Source of the DNA: Arcuatula senhousia
Taxonomy: Eukaryota > Mollusca > Bivalvia > Mytilida > Mytilidae
Assembly (NCBI GenBank): GCA_963971305.1
Contig: OZ020311.1
Coordinates: 7,254,001 to 7,318,000, forward strand
Length of the DNA: 64,000 bases
Direction of reading: 5' to 3'
Shown in pieces: positions 62,001 to 64,000 of the stretch (its first letter is position 1; the number at the start of each line of letters is the position of its first letter). The notes under the pieces are model-generated. The model was not told where the DNA came from and did not search any database. It saw only the letters and a list, made by a program, of their open reading frames with translations. Both the position numbers and the translations under genes were made by a program.

Positions 62001-62327
62001 TCAATTAACAACACGAACAAGGCTCATGTTACTTTGATTTTCACTATGTTCTTTACACTTTTTATAGAAAAACAAAAATACTTTCTGTTATTACTTTTTA
62101 GATCTTTGAGAAATAAGATTTGTCTTGTGTCAATTAATTTTGTGAAATGAATTTTTGTAAATAGATAGACGATATTGAGATGTGGAATAAGTGTAGGCGA
62201 CACAACAAACATGTATACATTTTCTTTTCAGCCTATTTTGAGTGCCTCAGTTATAGAACAGTTTATAAAGAATGATAAGAAAATCTCCTCTGAATTTACA
62301 ACTGTGGAAAACTTAATAGAGATTCAG
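56077..62327 (+). CDS. SMG9: SMG9, nonsense-mediated mRNA decay factor (3' end outside window)
   Basis: SMG9 forms, with SMG8 and the kinase SMG1, the complex that phosphorylates UPF1 in nonsense-mediated decay. Exons in frame: 56077-56190 (ATG 56077), 58322-58390, 58974-59109, 60244-60338, 60869-60981, 61751-61862, 62232-62327; the last ends at a GTTTGT donor and no later exon was found before 64000. The N-terminus is basic and disordered (MSESSDHRDHRSERDRGG), followed by short conserved pieces PPIILAKP and KPVVMVRK, then RPVKLIDDNQNW, LLVDQTD-like MLVDQTDFLVVGVIGG and a Walker A GGQGVGKS of the G-domain, then GIDMFITGQRIIFLDTQPILSASVIEQF, all matching the SMG9 order. Exon 4 has decayed copies in the preceding intron. 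An LTR retrotransposon sits 54 bp upstream of the ATG, so the promoter is probably partly repeat-derived. Confidence 0.93.
56191..56891 (+). other. SMG9 intron 1, first part
   Basis: AT-rich intronic sequence after exon 1, with no recognised element until the TIR element at 56892. Confidence 0.5.
56892..57450. mobile_element. 559 bp TIR element in SMG9 intron 1
   Basis: Perfect 16 bp inverted ends AGTCAGAGATCCCACT and AGTGGGATCTCTGACT. The interior repeats TTTACTTGT/ACAAGTAAA words in both orientations. No transposase. It directly abuts the R8 repeat. Confidence 0.8.
57453..58196 (+). repeat. Dispersed repeat family R8, copy 2
   Basis: Same ends and four ~170 bp units as 16186-16930 (CTACTGGATGGATTGGTTTC near 57539, 57705 and 57877). 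It lies in SMG9 intron 1. Confidence 0.9.
58442..58745 (+). repeat. Repeat family R9 copy in SMG9 intron 2
   Basis: TAGTTGTACTATTGGCTGAA, CTTCAACGTCCGGT and GACCCACGAGAAAAGCTAGT match the pair in UCK intron 1. Confidence 0.8.
59357..59513 (+). pseudogene. Decayed copies of SMG9 exon 4 (two pieces)
   Basis: In the intron before exon 4, 59357-59392 reads GLALPSEIY after a TTTTTCAG acceptor, and 59430-59511 reads LPQLALQQGITRPVKLIDDN then a stop, both echoing exon 4 (LALPPEMSRPVKLIDDN). Neither continues into the NQNW block nor has a good donor. Confidence 0.75.
59525..60115 (+). repeat. Dispersed repeat family R1, copy 2, in SMG9 intron 3
   Basis: Starts near ATACTTCACACAACGAGGGT with GTCCGTCTGTCCGTG, then three units with GGGGTCCCATATGGTGGGAT and TCTACTTCCTGTTTAACGGG. 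It separates two groups of exon 4 copies. Confidence 0.8.
60117..60216 (+). pseudogene. Tandem copy of SMG9 exon 4 with lost acceptor
   Basis: A 100 bp unit repeats: TCAGAGTAGGCTTGC occurs at 60151 and 60251. In the upstream copy the acceptor CAG has become CAT and there is no donor after the DDN codons, so it looks inactive. The functional exon is 60244-60338. Confidence 0.85.
60490..60720 (+). repeat. Dispersed repeat family R3, copy 3
   Basis: GGGCGGGCGGGCGGAG, TTTTCTCAGCAACTACTAAT, TATACAGCATCAGGGTGGGG and CTACTTCCTGTTAAAC. In SMG9 intron 4. Confidence 0.75.
61366..61571 (+). mobile_element. MITE family R2 copy in SMG9 intron 5
   Basis: TACTGTGGATTCATTCATTT at the left, AATAATGAAACCACAGTA at the right: inverse ends with TA. 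Confidence 0.85.
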
Positions 62328-62387
62328 GTTTGTTGTTTTGCCTTCAACCAGAAACATATATAGGGACCAATCTTTATAGGATAATTA

Positions 62388-62955
62388 ATTAGGGCCCTGC
62401 ATCTTTGATGCAGACACCCTATAGTTTTCACTGTGTCTGTCTGTCCGTCCATCAACAATTCTTGTGAACACTAAAACTCTAAAACTATTAACAACACAGT
62501 TCTGAAATTTTGTACAGCTACTAAGTAGCATGTCACAATTTGCATAGTAAAATTTCATGCAAAAATGTGAAATATTTTTGGAAAAAAACTTCAATTTTTA
62601 TCAAAAATCACAGATTTTAAGAATTGGACTTTGTGAACACAAAAACTCAAAAACTATTAACAATACAGTTCTGAAACTTTGTACAGCTGCTAATTAGCAT
62701 GTCATGATTTGCATATTAAAATTTCATGCAAATCTGTTAAATATTTTGGGAAAAACAGTATTTTTTTAAGGAAAATCACAGATTTTGAGAATTGGAATTT
62801 TTGAACAATTAAACTCAAATGCTATTAACAATACAGCTCTGAAGTTTCATACACATTCCATGGAACATGCCTTAGTGGTTATAATCAAAGTTTGAATGAT
62901 TTTGAAAACACTTAGATTTTTTGCCATGGGGCCCTTTCTGACTTTGTCAGTATTC
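62388..62955 (+). repeat. Dispersed repeat family R7, copy 2
   Basis: AGGGCCCTGCATCTTTGATG...GGGGCCCTTTCTGACTTTGT with units TTGTGAACACTAAAACTCTA and CAGCTGCTAATTAGCATGTC. Intact where the other copy carries a MITE. Confidence 0.8.
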
Positions 62956-64000
62956 TAGTTGGGAGGAGTGAATAACCAAAATATGATCACAAGTCAGTGA
63001 AATCATCATGATTTAATGAGTGTGTGGAAACTTGTTCTGCGCACAACTTAAATCTGAGTGCGTTCCCGCATGAATGATCATATTTTTGTTATTCATGAGA
63101 CCTAATTGATTATGGTATTTATTAGATAGATAAAAACGCTGATATTTAATTGTTTTTTTAACAAATTTATGAATGGCGTATGAATTTAGATGATCAGCAG
63201 TCATGCCAACAATGCAATACAATTCACGACGTCATAATTACAAGTTTGGCATCACAATTGACAGTTTGGCTGAAAATGATGCAAGAGTGAAAATATTTTT
63301 GTTATTTCACCCTGTGAATTTACCAGATTTTATCTCACAGGGAAAATGGGTATTTCACATGTATCTATGTATTTTATGCACTTTCCATAGTTTAATGTGA
63401 TCCTACAACATCTCAAAACAATGTTTGTCATATCCTCACATCTACATACCAGTCTCTTGATATTTGGCTCAAGATTAATCTTTTAATACTAAATGGTATA
63501 AAGTGATTTTATGTACATGTATGTTATTCATGTATATTTTAATCAAAAACTTTAAAAACCAGGCACTGCTCAACTATCATGGAAGACAGCAACTCTGGTT
63601 TTATAGGGATAAGATGAAAAGGAAACTATAGCATTAGTTACCTTTGGCCATAAATCTGTGTGTGTAGATTGAAAAAATATGAGATTGCCATGAAATTTCA
63701 TTATGTTTATACATGTATGCATGTACCATATCATTTGGAAAATATATACAAACAAAGAAGACAAAACAGTTGCATACTGTGAAAGTTTTCTTATTGATGG
63801 ACATCAATCTTAATATTATAATAGGTGCAACCTAAAATGGGATGCAGCTTTAGAAATTAATTGTCAAAATACCATGGATCAATACAAATACCCCAATTAT
63901 TAAATATTGATTAATTTGTGCATATTATAAATATTTGTAACAGTCTGAAAAAATGTCGAAATATTTTGGGACAACGTTCGACAGGGACGAAATTACATAT
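62956..64000 (+). other. SMG9 intron 7, no feature recognised
   Basis: AT-rich sequence after exon 7. I searched for the next conserved SMG9 exon and saw none before the window ends. Confidence 0.5.

Overview
This is a 64 kb piece of an AT-rich, intron-rich animal nuclear genome. Gene structure (GT-AG introns, short exons) and the interspersed repeats point to a bivalve mollusc, plausibly a mussel. The organism is inferred, not proven. No prokaryotic organisation is present: almost all short open frames outside the exons below lie in introns or repeats and are not genes.

Three conserved genes were assembled exon by exon. (1) SURF1, + strand, exons 1056-10914, 5' end missing: cytochrome c oxidase assembly factor of the mitochondrial inner membrane. 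(2) A uridine-cytidine kinase (UCK1/UCK2 type), - strand, ATG at 30013 to stop at 20007, seven coding exons, complete: pyrimidine salvage. (3) SMG9, + strand, ATG at 56077, seven exons to 62327, running off the right edge: partner of SMG8/SMG1 in nonsense-mediated mRNA decay. SURF1 and UCK converge on a repeat-rich 9 kb gap. UCK and SMG9 are divergent and separated by 26 kb.

The UCK-SMG9 gap is the most unusual part. It holds two arrays of one ~195 bp satellite in opposite orientation: a divergent one (about 30540-34300) and a very homogeneous one (about 41340-51955, ~53 monomers) with higher-order repeat structure. The outer border of each array carries the same 20-mer, inverted, close to each gene's start codon. 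Between the arrays lie foldback hairpins and terminal-inverted-repeat (TIR) elements with tandem cores.

An LTR retrotransposon (52007-56022, - strand) is inserted 54 bp upstream of the SMG9 start codon. It has 178 bp LTRs differing at one base, a priming site, a polypurine tract and a 4 bp target duplication. It encodes a Gag with an N-terminal helix-hairpin-helix domain and no recognisable pol. Near the gag stop it has a textbook -1 frameshift signal (TTTAAAC, 6 nt spacer, GC-rich stem-loop) leading into an open -1 frame.

A second theme is local duplication of splice junctions. UCK exon 6 has its 3' end plus splice donor repeated about ten times. SURF1 exon 7 has its donor region repeated, SURF1 exon 9 has a partial upstream copy, and SMG9 exon 4 has up to three decayed upstream copies. 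Most remaining sequence is nested repeats, several of which share the design of short inverted ends around 155-185 bp tandem units and carry the word ACTTCCTG.
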